From assembly GCA_017591395.1 (NCBI GenBank), contig WEDG01001063.1, positions 30,607 to 94,606 of the forward strand: 64,000 nt of DNA, written 5' to 3'. The DNA comes from Schistocephalus solidus (lineage: Eukaryota > Platyhelminthes > Cestoda > Diphyllobothriidea > Diphyllobothriidae). How positions within the stretch are numbered: position 1 is the stretch's first letter; each line of letters begins with the position of its first letter. Under the pieces are notes generated by a model. That model searched no databases. It saw only the letters and a list, made by a program, of their open reading frames with translations, and was not told the origin of the DNA. Position numbers and translations under genes: made by a program. This document shows positions 49,449 through 58,645 of the stretch, piece after piece.

Positions 49449-50291
49449 TCAATTTATTAGTGAAGATGGTGTACGCTGATGTGGCTTAGCCTCCGGTGGT
49501 TTAACGTAGGTTGTCGTGGAGGCGCATGTGTCCTTATATGCCCATGCGGTGTGTACATATGCGGGAGCAGTAAGGGCAGTGGGGGCGGGCGCGTGGACTG
49601 TATTTTGGAGCCCCAGGCACTGGTTCACCAGCCTCCATGCGATTGATTCGCAGGTGACCGACCCGGCCAATGCGTGAGTTGAAGTTGTAGGCGCAGTTTG
49701 GGCAGGAGAAATCGTTAGAGACTGGGGGATGTCATTCATGGTAGTGTGGGTGACAGGGGCGGTAAGAATAACAGGAGCGGAGGGTGTGTATGCTGTATCG
49801 GGGTTGTCGACATTGCGGTGAATTCCGCTGTCATGGATGCGCATGTGACCGAATAGGCCCATGCGATGAGTGAATGCGCGAGGGCAGTGAGGGCAGTGGA
49901 GGCGGTGATCTCTGCTGTGTGTTGGTGCTCCAGGCACTGGTTCACCAGTCTCTGTACGATGGATTCGCAAGTGACCGACCAGGCCGATGCGTGAGGTGAA
50001 TGTGCGGTCGCATTGAGTACAGCTTAGGAGAGATACCCATCGCTGATGGTGGTGGTAGTGAAGGCGAAGGCGGTTGCGGCAGTGGGGGTAACAGGCGATG
50101 AGTATTGGGATGTGGTCTCTATGATGGTGGGAGTAATGGAATTGAAGCCAGGGGTGAGGTTGGGGGAGTCTGAAGGAGGGTTGGCAGAATTTGATATAGA
50201 AGTTGGAATCGTCAGATTGTTGGTGCATTGCGTCCGAAGATGTCCAACCAGACCGATTCGTGCGCGGAAGATTTGCTGACAGCGCGGGCAT
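49449..50291 (-). CDS. RTE ORF2 C-terminal zinc-finger region, 280-codon open frame
   Basis: A long open minus-strand frame. Near its middle are CTQCDRTFTSRIGLVGHLRI, a HRTETGEPVPGAP linker, then CPHCPRAFTHRMGLFGHMRI: two C2H2-type fingers (C-x2-C-x12-H-x3-H). Upstream, in another frame, lies RCQQIFRARIGLVGHLRTQC, and downstream another frame gives SRIGRVGHLRINRMEAGEPV and RICTHRMGI, so the original protein had four or five fingers. The frame continues from the RT tail, so this is the end of the retroelement protein, not a separate gene. Confidence 0.7.
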   Translation of the reverse strand: MPALSANLPRTNRSGWTSSDAMHQQSDDSNFYIKFCQPSFRLPQPHPWLQFHYSHHHRDHIPILIACYPHCRNRLRLHYHHHQRWVSLLSCTQCDRTFTSRIGLVGHLRIHRTETGEPVPGAPTHSRDHRLHCPHCPRAFTHRMGLFGHMRIHDSGIHRNVDNPDTAYTPSAPVILTAPVTHTTMNDIPQSLTISPAQTAPTTSTHALAGSVTCESIAWRLVNQCLGLQNTVHAPAPTALTAPAYVHTAWAYKDTCASTTTYVKPPEAKPHQRTPSSLIN

Positions 50292-50341
50292 TTTTGAAGG
50301 GCTTGGACATCAACGGTGCTGGTCTGGTGCGATGGTGACTT

Positions 50342-52480
50342 TCATGCCGCTCTTTTGACCTTGGCGACGATGATCCTGTTGGCCTCGTTAATTGCTGAAC
50401 CCGTCTTCACGTATATTCTCAATGCTGTTCTATCCTGGACGAGGTCCTCCCAGGTCGCCGGGTTGATTTGCAGTTGTTTCAGCGATTTCTTTAAAGTGTC
50501 ATTGTAGCGTCGTTTTTGACCTCCCTGTCGGCGAGCACCTGTAGCGACATCTCCGTAGAAAAGTCGTTTGGGTAGTCGCTCATCGTCCATTCTCACCAGG
50601 TGGCCCATCCATCGCTGTCGAATTTGCCTCGTCTTGGCGTGTATGCTGAGGATTCCGGTCCGCTCCAGGAATTCCGTGTCCGGGATCCTGTCTTGCCATC
50701 TCAGCTTCAGTATTCTGCGGAGGCAGCTGAGATGAAAGTGATTCAGCTTCCTGGCTTGGTTCGAGTAGACGGTCCGTGTCTCCGCTCCATAAAGGAGTGT
50801 CGACAAGATGACGGCCTTGTACATCTTCAGTTTGTTGTTCAGGTGAATACCGTGGCGATTCCACACGGAGGCCTGCAGCCGGCCGAAGGCCTGACTAGCT
50901 TTGGAGATCCGTTAGGCAACCTCGTCATCGATTCTCGTGTTGCGTGACAGCGTGCTTCCTAGATAAGCAAAGGTTTCCACGTTTTTGAGTTCAGCACCGT
51001 TTATATTGATTCGGGAAGCATTGTATTCCGCACTGGGTGGCGGCTGGTGCATGAAAACAGTTTTGGCTGTTCTGATTGTTAATCCAAAATCGGCGCAGCC
51101 TGCGGCGAAGAGGTCCATGCTCCTTTGCATGTCCTCCTCCGTCACGGTGTTAAGGGGCGCAGTCGTCAGCGAAGAGCAAGTTATAGACTGTAGTCGTAGA
51201 CACGCGCGTTGGAGCCTGTATACGCCGACTGTTGAGAAGGTGTCCGTCAGTTCTGTAGGCGATGCGGATACCAGGCTGTTCATCACGGTAGGCGTCCATC
51301 AGCATAGCCGAGAACATGAGACTGAAGAGGGTGGGGGCCGGTAAGCAGCCCAGCTTCACTCCGTTGGTCACTGCGAATGCTTCGGATACCGTCCCGTTGT
51401 CAGTGACGCGCGCCGTCATCTCGTCATGAAGCTGACGCACCATGTTCGTGAACCGCTCAGGACAGCCGAATTTCTGCATGAATTTCCACAGTCCGTCGCG
51501 ATTCACCGTGTCAAGGGCTTTCGTTAGATCAACGAAGGTAGTGTATAGGTGAGTTCGCATCTCCCTGCCCTTCTCTTGTAGCTGGCGGGTGGCAAAGATC
51601 ATATGGGTTGTTTCGCGGTGTCGGTGGAAGCCACATTGGCTTTCCGGTAGCAGGCCCTGCTCTAGGTGACCATTCAGATGATTGAGAAGGATACGGGCGA
51701 AGATCTTCCCGGTGATGTTGAGCAACGAGATGCCTCTGTGATTATCACAGAGTTGCCGGTCCCCATCCGTTCGTAGAGACGGACGATGGTCGCGGCTTTG
51801 AAATCCTGAGGAACTTGTCCTTGGCGCCACATCTCCTGGAAGAGTGTTGCGAGTTTTGCAATCAGCCGGGGCCCAGAGGGCTTGTAGACTTCCGGTGGGA
51901 TTTCGCCGGATCCCGGTGCTTTACCGCTGAAAATCTGCTGCAAGGCCCGGATGGTTTCTGGTAGGGAAGGCGGCAGATCCAGGTCATTGTTCATGTCCAT
52001 TTGAGGGAGCCGGTCAATGGCAGCATTGGAGATGGCTGATGAGCAATTAAGGACACTTCTGAAGTACTCGGCACAGCACTTCAGAATTTGCGATTTATCT
52101 ATCAGCAGTGTTGTGCCGTCAGAGCTGAGCATTGTTGCGGTACCCTTGATTCACGGACCGTAGATGGCCTTGATGGCTTTGAAGAAGTTTTTCATTTCAT
52201 TGCGATCGGCATACCCCTGGATTTCCTCAGCCTTTTCGGATCATCCAGGCATCCTGCATCTCCCGTAGCCGTTGTTGTACAAGGCGCTGGCATCTGAAGA
52301 AGGCTGCTTTGGTGGTGTAAGTCCGAAGATCCATGTAGGCTTTGTGTAGTCCATTCTTCTCCGCGAGTAAGTTGCTGATGTCGGCGTCATTGTTGTCAAA
52401 CCAGTCCTGGTCTTGACGGCGGGCGCGTCCGAGGACTTCTCGGTCCATGCTCCTTTGCCTGTCTTCCTCCGTCACCTCAC
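50342..52480 (-). pseudogene. RTE reverse transcriptase, catalytic FADD retained, frame broken
   Basis: Blocks in order: RARRQDQDWFDNNDADISNL (near 52420), LPPSLPETIRALQQIFSGKA, PGSGEIPPEVYKPSGPRLIA, RQLCDNHRGISLLNITGKIF, LLPESQCGFHRHRETTHMIF, TTFVDLTKALDTVNRDGLWK, STTTVYNLLFADDCAP (FADD intact, about 51155-51185), the thumb [40 protein letters not shown] and [20 protein letters not shown]. At least four frameshifts or stops (near 50890, 51160, 51700 and 52140) make it non-functional as it stands. Confidence 0.85.
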
Positions 52481-52599
52481 CTACAAACTTCATCGCAAGC
52501 CTCAAATCTCTCCTAATGACCTCTGCTCTCTTTGAAGACATGCGCGCAGACATACGCAGCTGCGCCACTGTCCTCCATCGGCAAAGGAAACACCACCAA

Positions 52600-53175
52600 G
52601 TGTTATCGATCGACGAATGAGCATAAACTGGCCATATGCCGACACGATCCCTTGTCCCTCATGTTTGCGCACGCCGTGGACTGTAACCACCGCTTCAATA
52701 TGGTTGACACCGAAGTGGTTGCCATGGTTAAAACAAAGCAGGCACGAGAATTCCTCGAGGCTTGGCACTCCAACACAAACACCACCAACTGCCATATCAA
52801 TCTGGATGCACATTACGAAGGTCTACGTGCCCAGCTCACTGACTTGCGTCGACTGTAAACCAACAATGGCTTACCGTGTATGGCCAAGTGGAAATACGCG
52901 GATGCGATATCCTTCCCACCCTGCCCACCGACGCGTGAACCCAATCGGGACATTAACACCTACCCTCATACCCGACATTTATTGTAACACGTTTCTCGTT
53001 CCCCGTCTCACGGATGTCTGTCTGTCTGTCTGCCCCCATCAAGTTCTCGAGTGTGATAATTCTAACTCCCACTTTTCATTTCGTTGGAAGTTGGGCTGGT
53101 GTAATCTGCTCAAAAAGTAACGAGTAAAACTCCATTTTTCCGACTAAACTTCTTTCTTCATTATCACCCCGGAAT
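52600..53175 (+). pseudogene. Penelope-like element 3' fragment, family 1 (EN end plus 3' region)
   Basis: The open frame 52532-52858 contains TNEHKLAICRHDPLSLMFAH, AVDCNHRFNMVDTEVVAM, KQAREFLEAWHSNTNT and INLDAHYEGLRAQLTDLR, the second half of the GIY-YIG endonuclease domain, followed by a 3' region with a TGTCTGTCTGTC run (53017) and a conserved end (TTGGGCTGGTGTAA..GAGTAAAACTCCA, then CGGAATGCATGC). A further Penelope-like copy in the same direction starts at once. Confidence 0.85.
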
Positions 53176-53177
53176 GC

Positions 53178-53384
53178 ATGCTATCTCAGTTTGTCAATAT
53201 ATATAGAAAAGACTCAAATGCCGAAATAATCCTGAACTATGGGAGCAATCATCCTGCTGCCCACAAACGAAGCTGCGTTCGAGCTCTTTTTCACCGCGCC
53301 TCCCGGTACTGTAACAGCGAATATCTACTTAAAAAGAACTTGCCTATTTATACAAACTATTCCGATCTAACGGATATCCGATGA
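53178..53384 (+). pseudogene. Penelope-like RT C-terminal fragment, family 1
   Basis: Encodes YRKDSNAEIILNYGSNHPAA, HKRSCVRALFHRASRYCNSE and LLKKNLPIYTNY, the end of RT. The following 184-codon frame overlaps it in another frame, so one frameshift separates RT end and linker. The copy is 5'-truncated: no palm motifs precede it. Confidence 0.85.
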
Positions 53385-53935
53385 GCTTCGTGAAAAACTG
53401 TCTCCGAAGTCACAGGCAACCACAATATCAGAGCTCTAATGGAGAAGTAGTACCGAGGAAATTCGTTTCATTGCCATACATGCAGGGCATTTCGGAAACG
53501 ATCGCCCGACAACTAGACCGATTTGGTATCTGCATCGCTCACAAAGCCAGCGTCCTCCTGCGGGCAGCACTATCATGTGTTAAAGATCCCGTACCCAAAG
53601 CGCAACAAACCAATGTTATTTACCGCATTCCATGTGCGAATTGCTCTTGCGCTTATGTAGGCCATACAGGCCGACGACTCGAGACCCGCATAAATGAACA
53701 CAAACTGGCCATCCGCCGACGCGATCCCTTGTCTCTCGTGTTTGCGCACTCCGTTGATTGCGACCACCACTTCAATTGGGAGGGAACGGAAGTGGTCGCC
53801 ATGGCTAGCACCAAACAGGCACGCGAATTCCTCGAAGCTTGGCACTCCGGCACAAACAGTATCAACCGCCACGTCGATCTGGATGCGCATTATGAAGGTC
53901 TGCGTGCACGGTCCACTGACTTGCGCCCACCTTAA
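53381..53935 (+). CDS. Penelope-like linker plus GIY-YIG endonuclease, uninterrupted
   Basis: A 184-codon open frame with no internal stop. Residues 1-75 are the linker (SFVKNCLRSHRQ, ISETIARQLDRFGICIAHKA); residues 75-175 are the GIY-YIG nuclease: TNVIYRIPCANCSCAYVGHT, GRRLETRINEHKLAIRRRDP, FAHSVDCDHHFNWEGTEVVA, KQAREFLEAWHS, DLDAHYEGLRAR. The Tyr pair (VIY, YVG), the Arg of GRR and the Glu of REFLEAW are present, as are the extra Cys/His pairs (CANC, HT..H) of this clade. The Met start is internal to the retroelement protein. Its integrity contrasts with its neighbours; it may be a recent insertion. Confidence 0.85.
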   Translation: MSFVKNCLRSHRQPQYQSSNGEVVPRKFVSLPYMQGISETIARQLDRFGICIAHKASVLLRAALSCVKDPVPKAQQTNVIYRIPCANCSCAYVGHTGRRLETRINEHKLAIRRRDPLSLVFAHSVDCDHHFNWEGTEVVAMASTKQAREFLEAWHSGTNSINRHVDLDAHYEGLRARSTDLRPP

Positions 53936-54256
53936 AATCAACATTTGCTTATCGTGCCCAGCCAAGTGTATCCTCGCTGACTCTGCATCTCCCGCCGCTT
54001 GACTTGCTATCATAACTCTAGCACCTCCCTTACATGCGACAGCTATCGTAACAGGATTCACGGCCCCCAAACCCCCATGGCGTCAGTCTGTCGATGTAAC
54101 CTCTCGGCCCCTAAACCCTCCAGCGTGACAATCCCAACTCTTACTTCTCATTTCGTCTGACGACGGGTTGGTGTAACCAGCTTGAAAATTCACGAGTAAA
54201 CCTCGATTTTCCGACGAGCCTTCTTTCTTCATTTATGATCTCGGAATGCATACTAC
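53936..54256 (+). other. Penelope-like 3' region, family 1
   Basis: Non-coding 3' end shared with the copies at 52.9-53.17 kb and 56.4-56.67 kb: TCATTTCGTCTGACGACGGG, TTGGTGTAACCAGCTTG, GAGTAAACCTCGATTTTCCG and CTCGGAATGCATACTAC. The sequence after ATGCA is the insertion boundary; tandem SINE-like monomers begin directly there. Confidence 0.8.
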
Positions 54257-55326
54257 ATGGAACCGACAAAGACAAGGGAGGCCGGAATGGCCATTTCTGG
54301 CTTATTAGCCGTCATCAGCCAGTCATACCCAATCCCAAGTGTGGCACACCTGGGATTCGAACCCGCGACCTTTGGTAATTGAGTCGAACGTTCTACCATT
54401 GAGCCACGGGCTCGTTGTTTTTGTCGGTTGCGATCGGGTATATGATAATAGGATGTTGCTCACCGATCTGCTTAAGGAACATGTCTGTTCCGTTGTGCCC
54501 TGGAGCTCAGACTAGAGCCCATCGCAGGTGGTCGCATAGCGACATGTAGCATATGATGTTAAAGTGGAACCAACAAAGACAAGGGAGACCGGAATGGCCA
54601 TTTCTGGCTTATTAGCCGTCATCAGCCAGTCATACCCAATCACAAGTGTGGCACACCTGGGATTCGAACCCGCGACCTTTGGTAATTGAGTCGAACGTTT
54701 CTACCATTGAGCCACGGGCTCGTTTTTTTTGTCGGTTGCGATCGGGTATATGATGATAGTATGTTGCTCACCGATCTGCTTAAGGAACATGTCTGTTCCG
54801 TTGTGCCCTGGAGCTCAGACTAGAGCCCTCGCAGGCGGTCGCATAGCGACATGTAGCATATGATGTTAAAGTGGAACCGACAAAGACAAGGGAGACCGGA
54901 ATGGCCATTTCTGGCTTGTTAGCCGTCATCAGCCAGTCATACCCAATCCCAAGTGTGGCACACCTGGGATTCGAACCCGCGACCTTTGGTAATTGAGTCG
55001 AACGCTCTACCATTGAGCCACGGGCTCGTTGTTTTTGTCGGTTGCGATCGGGTATATGATGATAGTATGTTGCTCACCGATCTGCTTAAGGAACATGTCT
55101 GTTCCGTTGTGCCCTGGAGCTCAGACTAGAGCCCTCGCAGGCGGTCGCATAGCGACATGTAGCATATGATGTTAAAGTGGAACCGACAAAGACAAGGGAG
55201 ACCGGAATGGCCATTTCTGGCTTGTTAGCCGTCATCAGCCAGTCATACCCAATCCCAAGTGTGGCACACCTGGGATTCGAACCCGCGACCTTTGGTAATT
55301 GAGTCGAACGCTCTACCATTAAGCTC
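54257..55326 (-). repeat. Young tandem array of the tRNA-derived monomer, 307-bp period
   Basis: Four monomers with GACAAGGGAG at 54271, 54578, 54885 and 55191, spacing 306-307 bp. Copies are nearly identical, unlike the 5.4-10.9 kb array. tRNA-like heads (minus strand) lie at about 54343-54413, 54650-54721, 54957-55028 and 55263-55325, with A-box TGGCTCAATGGTAGAG and B-box GGTTCGAATCC. Frames of 77-80 codons repeated in each monomer are artefacts of the repeat. Confidence 0.92.
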
Positions 55327-55476
55327 ATGTGCTACATGTCGCTATGCGACCGCCTGCGAGGGCTCTAGTCTGAGCTCCAGGGCACAACGGAACAGACATG
55401 TTCCTTAAGCAGATCGGTGACCAACATACTTTCATCATATACCCGATCGCAACCGACAAAAACAACGAGCCCGTGG
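55018..55476. repeat. Inverted monomer pair, 146-bp arms
   Basis: Arm 55018-55163 and arm 55331-55476 are reverse complements with two mismatches. Together they cover the tRNA-head edge, linker and body of the monomer. The array therefore ends in a flipped copy; the junction reads CATTAAGCTCATGTGC at about 55318-55333. Confidence 0.9.
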
Positions 55477-55516
55477 AATAAAAATGTTCCTTAAGCAGAT
55501 CGGTGAGCAACACACT

Positions 55517-55518
<2 letters not shown>

Positions 55519-55572
<54 letters not shown>
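55519..55572. repeat. (TA)n tract
   Basis: About 54 bp of pure TA between SINE-like sequence and the start of a Penelope-like fragment. Confidence 0.95.
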
Positions 55573-55575
<3 letters not shown>

Positions 55576-56673
55576 TATACAATTTACACGCGAAGCTGCA
55601 AGAAGAGATACACTACCATTCCTAGACGTGAAATACAACGACTCAGGGATGGTGGACTCACAACAATCGTCCACCGAAAGGACTCCACTGCAGAAATCGT
55701 GCTTAACTATGCAAGTAACCACCCTGCGGCCCACAAAAGAAGCTGTGTTCGCACCCTTTTCCATTGGGCCTTCCGCTATTGCAGCAGCGATGACCTTCTT
55801 AAGAAAGAACTATCGTAATTGTATCAGTTCTTCCGGTCCAATGGATACCCAACGAGCTTCGTGAAAAATTGTCTTCGACGCCAGAGACAAACGCAGAACC
55901 TTATTTCTAATGGAGATATAGTGCCACGGAAATGTTATTCCTTACCTTACGTGCAAGGTGTTTCCGAAACAATCTCTCGACAATTAAGTCCCTTTGGCAT
56001 CTCTGTCGCCCACAAGCCTGCGTCCTCCATACGCGCAACCCTATGCAGAGTAAAGGACCCCCCTTCCATAAGAACAATTAAGCAATGTCATTTACCGCAT
56101 ACCGTGCGCCAACTGCCCTTCTGTTTACATTGGCCATACAGGCCGACGTCTTGGGACTCGCATCAACGAACATAAGCTAGCCATTCGCCGACGTGACCCC
56201 TTATCACTCGTGTTTGCGCACTCCCTTGAATGCGACCATCGCTTCAATTGGGACGGTACCAATGTGATCGCCATGGCCAACACCAAACAAGCTCGAGAAT
56301 TTCTCGCAGCTTGGCACTCTAGCACAGCTAGCATTAACCACCACGTTGACCTAGATGCTCATTACGAAGGATTACGTGCACGATTTACTAACGAGTGCCC
56401 ACCCCCAGCAACGACTGCTAATGTCAATGTAATTGTTCTCTCCTCACCTCCCCCGTCCCAAAACATGCCCCGATTATTGGTCCACCCATCACCCACTCAC
56501 ACCAGCTGTTTGTTTGTCACCATCTGTCCTGTCGCGCCACTTCACTTTCTCCTCTGTTCATTTCGTCTGACGACGGGTTGGTGTCACCAACTTGACAATT
56601 TACGAGTAAAAACCCATTTCCGAAGAGCATTTTTCTTTTCATTATATTATCTCGGGATGCAAATCACCTCTGT

Positions 56674-56675
<2 letters not shown>
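55573..56675 (+). pseudogene. Penelope-like element 3' half, family 1
   Basis: Encodes TIQFTREAARRDTLPFLDV (RT), SSTERTPLQKS, YQFFRSNGYPTSFVKNCLRR, VSETISRQLSPFGISVAHKP, then after a frameshift near 56070 the GIY-YIG domain: GHTGRRLGTRINEHKLAIRR, FAHSLECDHRFNWDGTNVIA, KQAREFLAAWHSSTAS and HVDLDAHYEGLRARFTNECP. The 3' region with CGTCTGACGACGGGTTGGTG is present. One or two frame changes lie between RT and linker (near 55690 and 55820). It is 5'-truncated at the (TA)n tract. Confidence 0.85.

Positions 56676-56741
<66 letters not shown>
56676..56741. repeat. (TA)n tract
   Basis: About 66 bp of TA following the Penelope-like 3' end and preceding a SINE. Confidence 0.95.
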
Positions 56742-56743
<2 letters not shown>

Positions 56744-57032
56744 TAGTAGGGCGCTCACCGATCGGTTACAGGACCTCACTCGTCCCGTTGTGCCTTGGGG
56801 CTAACTCTCAATCCCCGCCAGCTACTACCATTGTTAATATTCCCGATCGAAACCGGCAAGACAACGAGCTCGTGGCGCAGTGGGTAGCGCGTTGGACTTC
56901 TGCCCAACAAGGTCGCGAATTCGAGGTCTGGGCGACGCAGCACTTGGGGTTGGGTATGGCTGGCTGATGACGGCTAATAAGCCAGAAATGGCCATTCCAG
57001 TCTCCCTTGTCTCTTTGTCGGTCATGTTATTC

Positions 57033-57035
<3 letters not shown>
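56742..57035 (+). mobile_element. tRNA-Arg-like SINE with inverted body module
   Basis: Head at about 56866-56935 on the plus strand: A-box TGGCGCAGTGGGTAGCGCG, anticodon-arm-like TTGGACTTCTGCCCAA, B-box-like AATTCGAGGTC. This resembles eukaryotic tRNA-Arg(UCU) more than the head of the tandem monomers. Body (56746-56820, GCTCACCGATCGGTTACAGG, CCGTTGTGCCTTGGGGCT) and tail (GGCTGATGACGGCTAATAAG, TCCCTTGTCTCTTTGTCGG) are homologous to the 305-bp monomer, but the body is in the opposite orientation relative to head and tail. (TA)n flanks both sides. Confidence 0.75.

Positions 57036-57107
<72 letters not shown>
57036..57107. repeat. (TA)n tract
   Basis: About 72 bp of TA between the SINE and further monomers. 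Confidence 0.95.
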
Positions 57108-57110
<3 letters not shown>

Positions 57111-57626
57111 AGTGTGGGCTCACCGATCTGCTTAAGGAACATTTATGTTCCGTTGTGCCCTGGAACTCAGACTAGAGTACTCACAGGCAGTCGCATAGCG
57201 ACGTGAAGCATATGTTGATAATTTGGAACCGACAAAGACAAGGGAGACCGGAATGGCCATTTCTGGCTTATTAGCCGTCATCAGCCAGTCATATACCCAA
57301 TCCCAAGTGTGGAACACCTGGGATTCGAACCCGCGACCTTTGGTATTTGAGTCGAACGTTTCACCATTGAGCCACGGGCTCGTTGCTTTGTCGGTTGCGA
57401 TCGGGAATATGATGATAGTGTGTGGCTCACCGATCTGCTTAAGGAACATTTATGTTCCGTTGTGCCCTGGAACTCAGACTAGAGTACTTCACAGGCAGTC
57501 GCATAGCGACGTGAGTATGTTGATATTTGGAACCGACAAAGACAAGGGAGACCGGAATGGCCATTTCTGGCTTATTAGCCGTCATCAGCCAGTCATACCC
57601 AATCCCAAGTGTGGAACACCTGGGAT
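57108..57626 (-). repeat. Two further tandem monomers
   Basis: GACAAGGGAG occurs at about 57237 and 57541 (304 bp apart). One full tRNA-like head on the minus strand is at about 57311-57381. The second monomer is cut at GGGATTCGA, in the B box, where the inverted arm starts. Confidence 0.88.
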
Positions 57627-57690
57627 TCGATGACGGCTAATAAGCCAGAAATGGCCATTCCGGTCTCCCTTGTCTTTGTCGGTTCCAAAT
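57525..57690. repeat. Perfect 62-bp inverted repeat, 42-nt spacer
   Basis: 57525-57586 is the exact reverse complement of 57629-57690, both from the monomer tail (GACAAGGGAGACCGGAATGG and its complement). No mismatches, so the fold-back is recent or maintained. It joins a (TA)n tract at 57696. Confidence 0.95.
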
Positions 57691-57693
57691 TAT

Positions 57694-57695
<2 letters not shown>

Positions 57696-57729
<34 letters not shown>
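57696..57729. repeat. (TA)n tract
   Basis: About 34 bp of TA closing the repeat cluster. Confidence 0.93.
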
Positions 57730-57731
<2 letters not shown>

Positions 57732-58645
57732 ACCGCGCCTTAATTGGAGAATTCAAAATAATTGGTATGATAGTAGCTGTTTTGATAATGTAACCTGCAT
57801 AAGTTTGGTCATTTCATGATTATACATTTTTACCTATCTGCGCTTCCTGCAAATTATAAACTCCGAAATAAGATAAATCAATTTTTCTGCCCTCTATTTG
57901 AAAATTCGTTTGCATTTATTTCGTCCGGTTTCCTCACAACTTAAATTGTTCACGCGTGTGAGAAATACAAAAATAACACATAGAAGTTATACTTACTTTT
58001 AGGTCCCAACATCACTTTTACTGCCGCTCAAAACTGGTCACATATTTTAGCCGAGGTCTTTCGACCAATAATAAATTTATCGAATGAATAACTCTGATCT
58101 TACTAAGCGTAACACTCCTGATTGTGTGTATTTGAAATTCGATAAAAACGAACTTTGGACGAAGCGTCTAACGTTCTCTCTTTTAGAGCAATTGTTAAAG
58201 CTTGGTGATGCATACAAGATGCCACAAAATGTCAATGCTCCGTTTTTACGCCTATGGAATCACATAAATTTTAGTTGTTTTCACCAGCTGAAATTTCTGT
58301 GTTACAATTGTTTTCCTTAATATAATCAATGTTGCGAAACATTGCAAATTCAGGTTTGTCGCTGAACGCCTTCCGTAAAACTGGTGGGCCAAACCATAGG
58401 TTTAATTTGGAAGGCCAAATTTTTTATTGTTGTCACTGGACAAATTTTGACATACGATAACTTTAGTCAGTGACCGAAATTGTCAGAACATTTCCTAAAT
58501 TCATAGAAAGAATTGATTATTTTGTTTTGATGACTATTCTTGGCTTTAACTGTCATTAATTGTTTTCATTTGGCCTGAAATGCCCATGCCAATAATGTTT
58601 TTTCGGTTTTATCTTCTTTTTCGGCTTCTAGTTCCTCAATTTCAG
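57730..58645. other. Unassigned, possibly upstream part of the gene at 58.6 kb
   Basis: AT-rich. A 78-codon frame at 58084-58320 (+) has no known motif. The last 25 bases before 58646 are pyrimidine-rich and end in CAATTTCAG, a good splice acceptor. Confidence 0.35.

Larger units (their letters stand above)
48620..52480 (-). mobile_element. RTE-type retrotransposon, 5'-truncated, second long copy
   Basis: Order on the minus strand: linker and RT (50342-52480), zinc-finger C terminus (49449-50340), 3' untranslated region (48620-49440) with two 125-bp modules, ending at a short TG-rich run. It lacks the endonuclease. Its truncated 5' side lies next to Penelope-like sequence on the opposite strand. 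It is better preserved than the 15.6-20.7 kb copy. Confidence 0.85.

Noticed and set aside
49449..50291. Stand-alone zinc-finger transcription factor gene
   Set aside because: The fingers follow directly on the RT thumb in three separate copies, so they belong to the retroelement ORF.
54343..54413. Functional tRNA genes
   Set aside because: D and T arms can form, but acceptor and anticodon stems do not pair, and the unit repeats every 307 bp with SINE body and tail; these are SINE heads.
54780..55328. Repeated 77-80-codon minus frames (MVERSTQLPKVAGSNPR type)
   Set aside because: They are translations of the tRNA-derived monomer and recur once per monomer; similar frames near 8.4-10.1 kb are the same artefact.
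55484..55602. Proteins with long Ile-Tyr repeats (55.3-57.2 kb, both strands)
   Set aside because: They are (TA)n tracts read as alternating Ile and Tyr codons.
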